Positions 33,405-46,632 of a stretch of 64,000 bases of DNA are shown in pieces. Origin of the DNA: Primula veris (Eukaryota > Streptophyta > Magnoliopsida > Ericales > Primulaceae); contig OY821750.1 in assembly GCA_963682055.1 (NCBI GenBank), positions 9,984,501 through 10,048,500 of the forward strand. Direction: 5' to 3'. Each line of letters opens with the position of its first letter. The first letter of the stretch is position 1. Under the pieces are notes generated by a model. The model was not told the DNA's origin and did no database searches. It was given only the letters and a program-made list of their open reading frames with translations. The position numbers were made by a program, and so were the translations under genes.

Positions 33405-36400
33405 CTATATATTTATACAAGATATTTCTTATTGAGTTATTGCGTTTGGTCTTACATAATTATGGTTTATATATTAGGAGTAATATACTTTTTATATGAG
33501 ACTATGACCTACTTTTTTTTTTAGCAAGTTCTATGATGTTTGTCCAAATGCAGTGAAACTTATAATTGATCTTATACTTCCTTTACAAGTGTGTCAGTTT
33601 TTTTTTTTCTTTTCAAGAAATAAATACTTTTATTTTGATATAGGGCACAAGTACAATATTCAGAAAGAGCATGCATGTTCCAGGTGACTGAAATAAAATA
33701 AAAAATATAAGCCCAACGGATGCACTAATACAAAATAAAACCTACAAAACGACTAAATATCCCCGAATCCTTCCATCTTAGGTTAGTAGAGATAAAACCC
33801 CTAATATCTCAACTGTGTAAACGAGAATATATGTATAAGCTGCTTGCTTATCTATAAAATCATATTAGTTCAGATTAACAGTGATTCTTATGTAAGCTGT
33901 AAAATCTATAATATCATATTTGTTCAGATTAACATATATTTATTTATGTAAATTCCATAACTTTTGTAGCATCACAAATCTATATAAATTTACAAATTGT
34001 ATTTGGCAGGGATATTTGTTAGCACAAGTCCGAGTTTATGGAATTTATATTAAGCAAGATCAATAAATCCAAACTAATTTAACTTTATATATATATATAT
34101 ATATATATACGTGTGTTCCATTTGTAAATTCCGATAGCATTATAAATCATTCCAAATATTGCATGCATAGTACAACTCTATCTATTGTCAAATCATTTCT
34201 CTGAAATTCTTGTGTCGTACATTCTATAAGCGCTAGTGAAATAAATTAACTTGAGAGATGATATTTTGATTAATTTTTCTTGAGAGACGATTGAAATGAT
34301 TAATTTTACATGTGGTCAAATATCAAAACGTAAAACATTATTGTAGGATGGGATTACCTAGAGCTTAGCTAGTCTTAGCTATCATTTATTTTTGTAGTCA
34401 AATTATATTTCTTTAATGCAAAGAGCATGTGTTTTACCGTCTTTTAATTTGATTCATATTCCTTGTTTCCTTGTTGACGGTCAAACCTGTTACTGTAAGG
34501 GTGAAGAGTTTTTTTGCTCTATTCAAGACTCTCTCTCTTTTTTAGCTTACTGTCACCCACCTTAAACTAATCCTAATTTGTCCTTATTCCTTGCCCTCTC
34601 CTCCAAAGTCCAAAATGGAAAAACACTTTTGTTTACATATGCTTGTTGTGGTAATATTGATGAAAATATGTGTGTACATCTTTAATTTTTTAGTTCAAGT
34701 ATTTCTTTGGAGATGAAAATTTCAAATAATCGGATTAAAATGTCAAATCATTTGTTCACATATTTTTGCGGTGGCATGCAATCACTATAAGATAAGAAAT
34801 TGTTATGATAAAATGATGATAAATACAGTGTCACTAAATTTAGGAGCAATATAACAAGAGATTTATGACACGTCTAATCTTCATCGCATGTGATTAGTTA
34901 CCAACTCAGAAAACGAAAGAAGAAAACAGTATGACATGTGAAACGAAAACAAGAAATGTATGCTTTTAGTATCGTTAAAGTTTAGCAACACTCAACTGAT
35001 CATCAATTGAACAACTAGGTGTCTGACGGTATTGTGATATTTTTTCTGTAGTGAATCTTGATGACTTAAATTTGAATGCCAATTATTTGTGTAATGGCAA
35101 TCTTTTTAGTATCAAATGTAAAAATATTGTATTCGAAAGTTAATACCACAAATACACAGGTGCGGTTGGGTATTTAACACTCGTTGCAGAAAAAAAATTG
35201 CGACAAGTTAATCTTCACCATATGCCCTTTAGTTACTAACTCTGGAAACGGAAGCAGAAAACGGCATGACATGTGTGAAATAAAAACGAGCTAAAAATGT
35301 ATATTCTCTTAGTGCAACTACAGTTAGAAATCAAGAAACAAAATATAAAAGAAATATATAACAAACTCTAACCTATATTTATTGATTGATTTCACATTAA
35401 ATACATGAACAAGTACTAAATCGATGAGACGCTCTCTCTCTCTGTATGACAAAAGAAAACATAGCCGTCACATGACTACGTATGTCACCTCCTCGTTGGA
35501 AAGCGAAAACTTAAGAATTGTCTAAATGATACGTAACTCATGTCCCTCGTATTGAGAATAGAAAGGGCTTAACGGGAAAAATACATTCAATCCCGTTGGG
35601 TTCTTCAGGACCGTTTGATTTAACATCAAGTTGGAAAACAATCTTCTTTTTTCTTCGGGAAACACAAATATACACACTAATTTACTTAACAATTAAAAAT
35701 GCAGAAACTAAAGACTTGTAAGTAATTAACAAAAAGTAAATGGCAGGAGAAGATTTTATACTAATTTGCATTAAAACAATTCTACCTAAAATCTTCTTCG
35801 AGTAGTGTCCTCGAACAGATTCACTTAAATTGAGTTACTAATTGCGATTATAGATTTGAGCACTAGCAACATCATGCGTTCTGCTCGGTTCTATCATATT
35901 TTTTTTCTCATTTTCTAGCAGCTCAAACCAACTAGTTTGATTCTTATTTTCTTTTATGAGATTTATAAAATATCCCTACATCACTTAATCCCTTGTTTTC
36001 TCTATGTCGAATATGAATCAAAGTGCATTGACCGTTGAAACCTTACTTAAAATTTTGTTTCCCACAAACTAAGGGGTTTAATTTCCCGGGTTATCAAATA
36101 GGTTTCTCAACGATTGATTCTAACTTAGGTAAAACATTGTCTTGCTTGGGTTAAGATTAGGCTCCTCCTTACTTTTGGCTCTTCCTCTAGAATTTTTTTG
36201 ATCAACAATTTCATGGAATTCATCAAGCTATCCTCCATCCTTCAAAAGTCATCATAGGTCACAAGACCAATCGAAGTGGAGTCAACAAAGTCTGCATGTA
36301 GGGTGTACACTCGATTGGAGTTGCGGTTTCATAGGTAGGAAATATGCTCGTGGTTTTGGCTCCAATCTAGGTTTCGGTATAGGTGAAGCTCTGGGTAGAT

Positions 36401-36535
36401 ATGGGTGAGGATTTGAATGTCTATGGAAATCACAACTATGGGTTGGTTGGTTTTATTCCAAGATGGAGGGTAGGGATGAGACTGAACTAGGTAAATATCT
36501 TTCTCCTATGTGAATATGCTTTGCCATTTCCTCGG

Positions 36536-37563
36536 TCATATCCTTACTATAGCCACTTGTACAGAAAAATACATCATATCCATGTCATCTTCCTCGTCAA
36601 CAATATGACACTCCTGTATGTTAGACTCATGATACTCGTCTTCTTTAACATTTTCCATGTTTAAACGTAAGATGGGCAGAAGATCCACCACCTCGTCTAA
36701 TTCCCCCATTTTACCCTCCTCAACTTCTTGAGCTTTTATAGTCGTCTTAATCTTCTCCAACAACGCGTCTATAAGATGCTCTTGATCTACTTCTCAGGGC
36801 CGGCCCAAGGGAATTGCCAATGGCCTAGCCGAAACGACAGCCCAACGTTAGGCAAAATTGTTAGCCCATTAAAAACCAATTATGTTTTACATAAACCTTT
36901 TTAGGTAAGCGCCCATACTTGGCTTAGTGTGTACTTAGGTGCATCTATAACGATTGACCTCAAGTTCGAACCTCACTAGAGTTTTTTTAGGTAAAAGATA
37001 TTGTTTTGCCTAGATGGAGTATAAAATATAGTAATGCCCCTAATTATTTCATGATAATATTATCAAGACAGTGTCATTTTAAATGTAATATTAGTAATGC
37101 CTGAACTCCAATTTTTTTTAAAAATCTTATAAAAGAGAATCAAAGGATTCCACACATACTCTCGTTAACAAAACTCGAACCCTACATCTCATATTTGATA
37201 GTGCGGATTATAGCCCACTATACTATTTCTAGTGGGTTTAATGCCCCAACTCCGTTCATATATACTTTGTAAACTTACATTATAACAACTTATTTTGACG
37301 GGCAATATAATTTTTTTGGGTCAATGTAACCATAAATCATGGGCCGGCTGTGCTACTTCTCATAACGTTTTGAGGACCTTCTCGAACCGATTGGACTTGT
37401 ATTTTTTCATTCCCGTCGTCTCTGCAAGCTTGGTGTCTCTATACTCCAAATCTTCTTCACTTGCCTCATCATTTGGGGTTCCGAAAAGAAGCCGCCCAAT
37501 TACAACAAAGATTTTAAAGACACATTGGGGGCTCTGTGTAGTTAGTACAACTGGCTTAGACAT
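36536..37563 (-). pseudogene. Unidentified reading frame split by a hAT insertion
   Basis: A minus-strand frame from 37563 (MSKPVVLTTQSPQC...) stops at a TGA a few bases before the hAT target site. If the hAT at 36795-37352 and one copy of its duplication are removed, the same frame continues after that TGA through EVDQEHLIDALLEKIK and an acidic tail (VDEEDDMDMM) to 36536. That gives about 160 codons with one nonsense codon. I recognise no domain. A degenerate tRNA-Asp-type primer site upstream at 38409-38428, in the same orientation, makes a dead Ty3/gypsy element one possibility. A degraded cellular gene is another. Confidence 0.35.
36795..37352. mobile_element. Non-autonomous hAT element with perfect 8-bp target duplication
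   Basis: CTACTTCT occurs at 36787-36794 and 37353-37360. The element starts CAGGGCCGGCCC and ends GGGCCGGCTGTG, a slightly mutated hAT terminus. It is 558 bp long with no transposase. It is related by its ends to the hAT at 30023. Confidence 0.9.
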
Positions 37564-40116
37564 GAGAAAATCATAGGCTAGGGTTCCATTGAGGATTCAT
37601 GTTGAGTTGAAGAATCAGCACATAAAATTAAGATATTGAGAGAAAGGGAGCCTAATTGATGTGTAAAATCTGAGTTAAGTCTCTGGTGGGTTTGAGTGAC
37701 ACAACAAATAAGTCAAGGGTTTTTAACCCTATTTAGTAATTTGAATTTCAGAATGGGCCTATTTTGGAAAATAAAGTTTAGTAATTTTCTATATTTCATA
37801 TATTCTTAATTAATTAATTTTAAGATTAATAAAAAAGGAAATAAAATAAATTCTGTTTTTTTGAAGATAAAAAACATGATTATATTAATCAATTCTTTAA
37901 TTTATTTTTAATTATAAAATTAATGTTAAAAAATTAAAATAATTATTATTTAATGCATTAACTAAACCCTTATATATTTTTTTATTATTTAAAAAAATTC
38001 CAGAATAGTATTTTACTCGGAATAATTTTTTGTAATTAGTTAAGCAATCAATTTAAAAATATCATAATAAATTAATTAAATAACAATTTTCTTTTGTATT
38101 GTTGTACTTTTTTCTTTTAAATATTTTAAAACTTATATTAACATGATTATTTAATAGAATAATAAATATTTTAAATAAATCAAACTCTGAGAAATAAATT
38201 GAGATAATTTCTTTTGGGAACCCGTGAACTACTTTGGATGAGAGGTTTATTATAGATGAGCTGGTTCCAACGACCATTTTTAACAATTTTATTTGCTTTT
38301 CTTCTTCCTTGGTGTAATAAATGTAACTTAAACAAGTAAAATATTTAAAGAAAATAAAATACCACACTTTTTCTTTGTGTTTAAATATAATAACATTATA
38401 TCAAGGATAATCCCGAGCAACAACGCCAAAAACTTGGTTGAAATTGAATTTTGTCTTTTTATAAAACATTTTTATCTCGTAAGAATACAAGAGTCTACCT
38501 TAGTATAAGATTCATATAACTTGTAAGACCAGCTCGTCCAAATAGATTATGTAGAATAAGAAAACTATATCTAAACACGGCTTTTTTCGTAGTTTTTACG
38601 TCGATACAATTTGCGCCTTTGGTTTGCAAGCTTTTTACTCATAAACTATCATGCACACAAAGCAGAACATGTCATACACGCGTTTTCAATCCGTTTTGAT
38701 GAGTTGATTGCCCTAATAATTTAAATAACAAGTAATAAATATTTAATAAAGAATTAAGGGAATAAGGTATTGAAGTCGATGGGAGAAAGTGAAGAATCAC
38801 TAATAAAAAGGCGTAGGGAAAGGATATTAGAAGAGTAGAAAGAGAAAGAATTTTATAAAAACTAAACTCGAAGCATACATAGTTTTGAATAATAATAATA
38901 TATATATTTATTGGGTTTATCTCGGAAAAAATTGTGACTTAAACCATAAATATTACTCATCTTCTAATTATAAACTTATCTGTATTGAATATTTTCTCAT
39001 GCACTTGGTTGCTATTTTGCAATTTATTGTTTCCTTTTTCGTCTTGACTTATTTTGACCGAATATAAACTTATTAGCATGGGTTTTCTTGTGCTTTAAGT
39101 CCTTCAATCTTCCACTCTGACCTCTTCATTTGACATCTTCACATTATTTGACCTAAAAAGACCAAATTACAACAAAATTAGATTATTGGGTACAAAATGG
39201 TAAAATATATGAAATAATTTTAAAGACACTTGAATATGCAATTTAAGATTAATAAAACCAAGGTGTACTGACTTAATTTAATAAAAGTATAACTTTTATT
39301 TCAAAAGCCTAACCAGCAATATCCGGTCCAATCAATTGTTGTATGTGTTTAGGGATTCGTGCTCTAATGGGTCTTGTCTCTGTGAGATATACTTTCTAAA
39401 ATGTAACACTATATACTTGTCCGTAGGTCATTTAGGAACTTCTCATTAAGTATTTGGATTTTAATTATAGGAATATAGATTTATTACTTGATTCGACTTT
39501 GTTTGAACTCTTTGGTGATTAGTTATTATTTTAGAAGTTCCAATTTTTTGAATTTAGGGGTTGACGACCATTATTGACTATCTTAAATTGTGTTATGATA
39601 TTGATGCAATGAAAAAAAGGTTATTGGTAGAAGGTTTTAACTTGACAATTTATGCTCATTATTGTTATTTAATTTTGTCTTAGGTAATAGTTGTTTCTCA
39701 GTAGCCATTTAGACTTTACATAAATTGGGGATAGGGTTTAAAGACTAGGTAGATGAGAACATGACATTATAAGTAGCGGAATAAGTTTGTATTTGTCTTT
39801 CTTTGTCTGATGGAGAAATTGTTTTCGACATATGGACTTGGATACAAATCCCAATTGATATATTCGTTATGACCGTATTATTTGAGTTATGTTGATACTA
39901 AATGGAAATGATTAAATGCAAGTTCTTCGAAAAAGAAAATATTAAATATGTTAGAATTTTTATATACGTCGTTTGGATTTAGCTTTTTCGGTTTTTTTCC
40001 CTTTTACTTTGATATAGACCTTATTTTTTATAGGACAACAAATTAGATTGTATTTGTCTTTCTTTGTGAGAGAGAGAACCAAGGAGTGGATGATTATTTG
40101 TCTTTCTAGGTAATAC
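37564..40116. other. Non-coding; possible decayed LTR element
   Basis: Very AT-rich, with no gene recognised. It includes the primer-site-like sequence at 38409-38428. Confidence 0.4.
38409..38428 (-). other. Degenerate tRNA-Asp-type primer-binding site
   Basis: On the minus strand TGGCGTTGTTGCTCGGGATT matches the plant Ty3/gypsy primer site TGGCGCCGTTGCCGGGGATT at 16 of 20 bases, preceded by TTTT as is usual. It suggests a decayed gypsy element whose LTR lies above 38430 and whose body runs towards 36500. Confidence 0.35.
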
Positions 40117-40309
40117 CACTACAAAATAATGTTTGATTTAGTGAGAGTCAAAAACTGTCACAAGTCTGTCGCTAATTTAAAAAGTTGTCACAAATCTGTC
40201 GCAAATTGACTAAACTGTCATAAATCCGTCATAAAAACCGTCGCTAATAAGCTCGTAACAAAAAATACCGTCACTAATCCCATCGCTATTTGAGTATTTT
40301 TTTGTAGTG
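40117..40309. mobile_element. CACTA-type MITE
   Basis: CACTACAAAA at the left and TTTTTTTGTAGTG at the right are inverted ends, with TAC duplicated on both sides. It is 193 bp long. The interior repeats CTGTCACAAATCTGTCGC-like units three to four times. Confidence 0.9.
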
Positions 40310-43128
40310 TACCTTAATGTGTTATCACATCCTCCAAGTGTAATCGCTATTTGTTTGATCTATCTTAGGCTCATTTTCAAAAATTGTAAATTTAAGTTAC
40401 CAATCACAGAGATAAAAGAGCAAATTTGAGAGCATGTAAAAATCAAGTACACTAAATTAGAGAATTAGAGGGAGAGTTGAAGAATTTTTGAAAAGCAGAG
40501 GTTAATTCTATTATGTTTTTCATTTGAATAACCTAAACTCGTGGGTGTATCTAGCTAAGAGAATTACATCAAGTAAATGTATATACTAGTCTACCATGCA
40601 CATACACAGGAATAATTGATTTTCTTCCAATCTGTCTCTCAATCTTGAGAACTACTATAATATAACCCTAGCAAATAGCAATACATAATTGACCCGAATG
40701 ACAAGGGTTAGTGTCCTCTCCTAGGGCTACAAAAAGCAAACCTTTCCATAATTAAATACTACTACTAGTTGCTTATAAAAAAAATAAAAAAAATACTACT
40801 ATTAGTACATTTTTCATGGTCTCTCTTTCACATGACTAGCGTATGATATTGGCATGGATTCCCACAATGTATACACGTAAAGCAAATATGAGAAAAATAA
40901 TGTCGGTCTCAGTGTCATGTATGAATTATTGTTGTGTTTGTCAGACTTAGAGAGTGAAAGTTAATTATAGAGAGAAAAAGAGTCCCCGCTGCAAGCGGGG
41001 GAGCATGTTGATGATTATAGATAGTAATGAATGATAAGAGTAGTATTCATTTCAATAAAATAATAATTATATATATATACACTCGATACCTCGCTAGCTA
41101 AATAAGTTTTCATCATGAAAATACATGTAATTTTTACCATCAAAATTTTCATATTTATATTGCTGAAATATAAATCTAAAAATTTCATCATCTAGTTTTA
41201 ACCATTAATTGTATTATTGACTTTTGAAAGAATTTTTTTCGTTAATTTATATATGAAAAATTTGATATTCAAATTTACACGTATATTCGTAGGGTTACAC
41301 TTATTTAGTGCCACAACTAGTATACTCGATATATACTGGGTCCGAGTTTTACAACATTAACTTTCTTTTATTCTGCTAGCTAGACTGCTAGTGCTAGTGT
41401 ATGTTTGTCAATTTTAAAAAACAATACTATTAATATTCTATGAAATTCAAAACATCTAGAGATTGTATTTTCGGGATCTTTTATACTAATTCAAATTTCT
41501 GAAAAAACCCAATAAATGTTCCAGTTTTGTTTTTGCTTTTTCACATGTAACTATTAAAATCTCATATTATTTATATAAAGCTAGTTTTTGTAAGCCTCCC
41601 ACTGAAAAAATCTAAATAAGGATGACCATTTCTTAAATTTATACTACTTTTTAACAACTAAAAAAGAAGTGTAGTAAAATTTTGTTATTTTTCAGCTTGC
41701 AATTTAAATTTACAAATCCGCAACGAGTTAAAAAAAAAAAAAAACTAGTAGTAAACTCAACAACAAATAAATGCTTTATATTATCGATGTTATCCAAGAA
41801 AAATGATAGTATCTCGTATTATACTAACAAAATACTCCTAGAACATAAGAAGTACAGAAAGAGGATAATCTTAGAAAATTCCGAGTGTGTGAGAGGATGG
41901 GGGATGGAATGTGAAAAAGTATGGGCATTCAAGGCCGTCTTAATTTGAAGGCCTATCTTTTGTACACACACAAATGCACAATCTCATAAAGGGAGAAAGA
42001 GAGGGGAAATGAAAAGAGACGAAGGGGGTTGGTTAAGAGGGAGTGGCATGCAGGACCAGATATCTGACACCAAATTATTGACATTTTTCAACTTGACATA
42101 ACATGAATATCCTTTCTAAAAGTATTAGTGATTCTTCACTTTGTAAATAGGTATATTTGGTAGCTAAAAGTTTAAGACTTTTTTTCACTTTGTAAATTGT
42201 GATATTTTGATCATATATATGACTAATGGAGTACTAGTTTCACTGCAGTCCAACAATATGTATCAACAATCTCCATGACAATGTATAGCTACACAAAATC
42301 AAACAACTGCGTTTTGTTCGTCCATTTTATTTTGGAGCGCAACCAATTACTATTTACACTGCTACGACTTTTGTTATAAACTTTTTATCTTTTCTTTTAA
42401 CAATTATGTTTTTTTTTCTTTTGATCTATATCTGATATTATTGTTTACTGTTACTTTCACCAATTGAAATCAAAATTTGTAAGACTAACTTCCTACTAAT
42501 TTTCATCAATAGGTTAACTTAGATTTTCTTTGTTCGCTTTCTACTAATTTTGTAATTTAGAACACTTCAACATTTGATACATTTTAAGATCTACTAATAT
42601 TGGGATTAATCAAGATTTTAGGTTTAGGTTTAATATTATTTAATATAATAAAAAGATTGATAAAGAAGCTGGAATCAAGTACAAAATTTAAGTGACTCCT
42701 CAAAACTCTAAAAGTGACCTTTTCTCCTTCAATTTTGAAACGTTGGTGCATAAAATTGAAAAAAGTGTAAAGTTTGGTGCATCAAAATGTAATTTGTCAA
42801 TAATAATATATTATGTGGTTGCTTGGTTATGACTGTAAAAATGTTTTATTGTAACTATCAGTGGATTTCGAAAGTATTTTACGGAAAAGAAATAATAGAT
42901 ATTCCATGAAATATATTACCGAAATCAACAAATTAAAGAAATCACCTCAAATTGATAGCAACTATTACACTCATAGTGAAATCAATCGAGTAATGAACTT
43001 ATTTCTAGTTGTATATATAAAGTATTGTTTTAATTTGTGATTCTCCTCATTGTTAGTTTCGTTGTTGAGTTTTACTGACAATTAAGAGCATGTAAGCGAT
43101 AACAACATACAAAGTATACTTGAAAGAT
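40310..43128. other. Non-coding; one LTR-like start at 41006
   Basis: No gene was supported. GCAAGCGGGGGAGCA followed by TGTTGATGATTATAG at 41006 resembles a copia polypurine tract and LTR start on the plus strand. No matching end was found. Confidence 0.35.
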
Positions 43129-43250
43129 CACTACAAAAAAGTTTAGATCGTAGACGGGATTAGTGATAGATTGTGGTTTCCAATACCCTAATCGGAGAAT
43201 GTATGGTAGCGGATTTCAATTTTACTGATAGATACTGTTATATATTGAAA
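43129..43250. mobile_element. One-ended CACTA MITE relative
   Basis: CACTACAAAAAAGTTTAGAT at the left continues with GGGATTAGTGATAGATT and GCGGATTTCAATTTTACTGA, matching the MITE at 28611-28750. The right terminus is lost. Confidence 0.6.
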
Positions 43251-45105
43251 AATTCCTAACTTATTTGGTTGTATCTGATCGGAAGGTTATAGTACACTTT
43301 GTGCATGATGGCTTCACAACCTTATAGGTCACGGGATATAGTATTGTGTATTAGGGCACCGGATTTGACAATGGTATTTTTGATTGCCACATTGGATGAT
43401 AATTTTAGAACCTTTATGATGTAAAATCACTTAAACTGCAATTAGTATGCCACTATCAATATGTCAGAGAGACTGTATATAGTCAGTCCTTGACTATATG
43501 CTAAAAGCCAGGGATTAGTCAATGAACCCCATGAAAGTAATTAACTAAGTACTGTATAAAGGTTTAATTGAGGAGTATATTAAGAGAGCTAGCTTGATAG
43601 TAGTATATATTTTAAATAGTCCAAGTGAACATTATGCACTTTGTTTCTAAACTAAGCAAATATCACATGGTCACAAGTTGCTGGTCTTTGGTCCTTCTCC
43701 CGATGTGTTACTATTTTAAATTTAAAAGAAACCGTCATGATTATTTTAGTTATATGTGATACGAAGATAAGTTCAACTTGCTATTCTTACTTTCTTATTT
43801 TTGGCTGGATACGACCAAGAAAAATAATATACAAAAGAAGTTTTTTATCCACTGTATTTAGTATCACACAACAGAAGGGCAAATATTAAAGAATCAGTAA
43901 CTCGTGTACCTTTTATTGTTTTTAAGGCAGTTCCCTGTTCCTGACTTAGATTCTCATATTGGAAAATGGACACATTTGACAAAGGAGACGAGGATCATAA
44001 GTTAAATAAACATTATTCAAGCTCTGTTTATGTACTAACACTCACTTGTGTACATACTCAATTAGTGAATTGGGCACCTAGTTATCACTGATTTGCAAGG
44101 GCCAAGACATAAATGTTATATGGGGGTGTCGATATCTAGAATATAAAAATGAGAGGTGCCAAATCACCGTTTTTAACGTAATTTAGTGAAAATACATTGT
44201 TAAAAATCGAAAAATTCATAATTTTCGAAATTATGTGATGCTGTCGCTTCTGATAATCGGTAATTAGATTCACACTCTTAGTTGGTCGTTGTAACAAACA
44301 ATTATATGCACGGTCACTTGCTAATTTACTTGACAATACTCCGCATTGCATTCTATATCGAGTAGTTTTTCAGAATATTGTGCTTTGCTTTAACAAATAT
44401 GGAGAACGTACACTCAAGATTGAAAGTATTATAGTAGCGGAAAAAATATCCAGAAAAGGTTATTAAAGTTGTGTACTATTTAAAACTGTTATTATTTTAT
44501 CATTTATGTTTAGAAATTTACAGTGATGTTGAGCTTTGTCTTTCTGAAATAATCGGCTCTTCTAACGTATTGCTAAAAAACACTTTTTTTCTGTAAAGAG
44601 AGTGAGCTCTCTCTCTCTAAAAATGTATATTATAAAAAATTTGTATTTTCGTAGTGATACGAAACATGTTTATATAGGCTACTTTAGGGACCTGATAACC
44701 TGAATAAAGAAGAAATTATCCTAATCAGATTCGAACTTAAACTTATCAACATGAATATTTTCTTATCTGATTAATTTAGAGTTCATTCCACTAAATAACT
44801 CTAATGGAAATCTCTCTTATGTTCCGAATCTTCTTGAAGATAACTCGTTTCATGTCATTATGTTTAAATCATCCCCATGTTAAGATTAAACATACACTCA
44901 CTTACCAATTTAAATCACTGACGATTTATATTTAGTAAGCATATTTATTGCTTAATAAATACCACTTAACTTAATTAATGTATCAGATTAATAAATCCAC
45001 ATGCAGTGTTTGATACAAAAATACTTATAAGATTTTAAGGGGGTATCATCAATCCCAATATCGGGACGTGGATTTTTTCATTTACTAATGAACACTATAG
45101 TTGAA
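43251..45105. other. Non-coding; right part probably an LTR
   Basis: No gene was seen. From about 44640 the sequence looks like the promoter half of a minus-strand LTR (CCTATATAAACATG on the minus strand as a TATA box), joining the duplicated block at 45106-45357. Confidence 0.35.
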
Positions 45106-45751
45106 ACGTCACCATTCAACTCACTGAGTTTGTGACTCGTAAATAATCACACTATTTTATGAATTAAAATGATTATCATTTCTCGTATATGTTTAATTAA
45201 TAAAATCAAAATTAAGAGTTTAAATAAATTAACGTCACCGTGCAACTCACTGAGTTTGTGACTCGTAAAGAATCACACTATTTTATGAATTATAATGATT
45301 ATCATTTCTCGTACATGTTTAATTAATAAAATCAAAATTAAGAGTTTAAATAAATTATATGACCCAAGACGTTAATTAAATTGTCTTGTTACGGTCATGT
45401 TTAATACACTCAGATTGCACTAGCGTATAAAGTTGAAATACTCTGTTCTTTGTAATAAAGATAGATCTATTAAAATTATACAGTACAACTGTACCGATGA
45501 TCTGTCTATTTTTATCTAAAGTTGTAAACAATTTACTTATATTATATAAGAACCAATAGCCTAATATTCCGTGTGTAAGTCATACTATACACACTAGACT
45601 ATTTACGAATTATAATATTAGACAGTTATTTGCGCATTAATAAATAAAACAAATAACATATTGTCAATATAAAATCTCATAAAAATGTAATCACGTCTGA
45701 TAAGAAAATAGTAAACCAAAAATAACATGCTTTTAATCGTATTTTCTAACA
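44640..45751 (-). mobile_element. Probable solo or partial copia LTR
   Basis: The right edge ATTTTCTAACA at 45751 is, on the minus strand, TGTTAGAAAAT, a common copia LTR start. A minus-strand TATATAA lies near 44670. The left end and target duplication could not be found, so the extent is approximate. Confidence 0.35.
45106..45357. repeat. 126-bp tandem duplication
   Basis: Two adjacent copies start ACGTCACC(A/G)TTCAACTCAC-like and end TTTAAATAAATTA, differing at only a few positions. They lie inside the LTR-like segment, probably its upstream control region. Confidence 0.9.
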
Positions 45752-45870
45752 ATCAACACAATATGAACTTATTTTTCATTAATTAATATTCGAGAAAACT
45801 TTCATTCATGTTTAGTTATCCTACAAATTATCCAATATTTATATCCAAAACAATTTTTTTATTTTACAAT

Positions 45871-46228
45871 CACTACAAGTAACCGGTGATTTAAAGGCAA
45901 ATTTTTCCATAAACACTAAAAGGTAAATTTAGGGACAAAATATTTTTTTTACCCAAAATCTAATTTTTAGAGACCAAAGTTTTTTTAAAAATTGCTCTAA
46001 AGATAATCACTTACCAACATAATTAGACAATTAATATTTGTTTCCAAATCTGTTTGTACACAAAACTTAGTTGTGCTTATATGTTGGTATAGAATTGTAT
46101 TTAAGGACACATTTTTTATATATTCAGATTTGAAGAGAGAAAATTATTTTGGTCCCAAATAATACCATTTAAACAAATCTCGATTGTCTCTAAATCATTT
46201 GCCAGTAAAGCCTAATTTTCTTGCAGTG
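45871..46228. mobile_element. CACTA-type MITE
   Basis: CACTACAAGTAA at the left and TTTTCTTGCAGTG at the right are inverted ends. AACCGGTGATTTAAAGGC near the left is complementary to GCCAGTAAAGCC-like sequence near the right. Flanking triplets AAT and AGT differ at one base. The interior has AAATTTAGGGAC and its complement repeated. Confidence 0.7.
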
Positions 46229-46383
46229 AGTCCATGAAATGCGAAATCTTTTTTTTTCTTTTCCCAGTCAGACATCGAGTAACATTTTTATGATGAGACC
46301 GAGTTATATCTGAGTAATATTTAGTATATCTTTTTATTATTGTTTGATATTCCAAATAGTATCAATGTTTCATGTCTTTTATA

Positions 46384-46632
46384 CTCTTTCAGTCCCTTAT
46401 TAATAGATATATTTGGAAAGTGAAATTTAAGAGTGTGTGAAAATTATTGGATGAAGTTATAATAATATTCACAATAATATAAAAAAATATTACATCATGA
46501 TTATTTGTGTGTGATATATGAATGATAGAATGATAATTTAAAATGGATTACTTTACTAAAATATGAAAGTGATCAACTATTTATGAATGTCCCAAACTAT
46601 AACGGTGGTCAATTATTTAGTGATGGATGGAA
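46384..46632. mobile_element. Degenerate Stowaway-like MITE
   Basis: TACTCTTTCAGTCCCTTATT at the left and GATGGATGGAATA at the right are weak inverted ends with TA at each edge. It is about 249 bp long with palindromic AT-rich content. Confidence 0.45.

Larger units (their letters stand above)
30671..36535. other. About 5.9 kb of AT-rich intergenic DNA
   Basis: Apart from the MITE at 31530 and a TA microsatellite, I see no gene here. Open frames are short, AT-rich and without domains. A one-sided CACTA-like end (TTTTTTCTGTAGTG) occurs near 35054. The 35800-36530 part may belong to the decayed retroelement discussed at 36536-38428. Confidence 0.45.
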
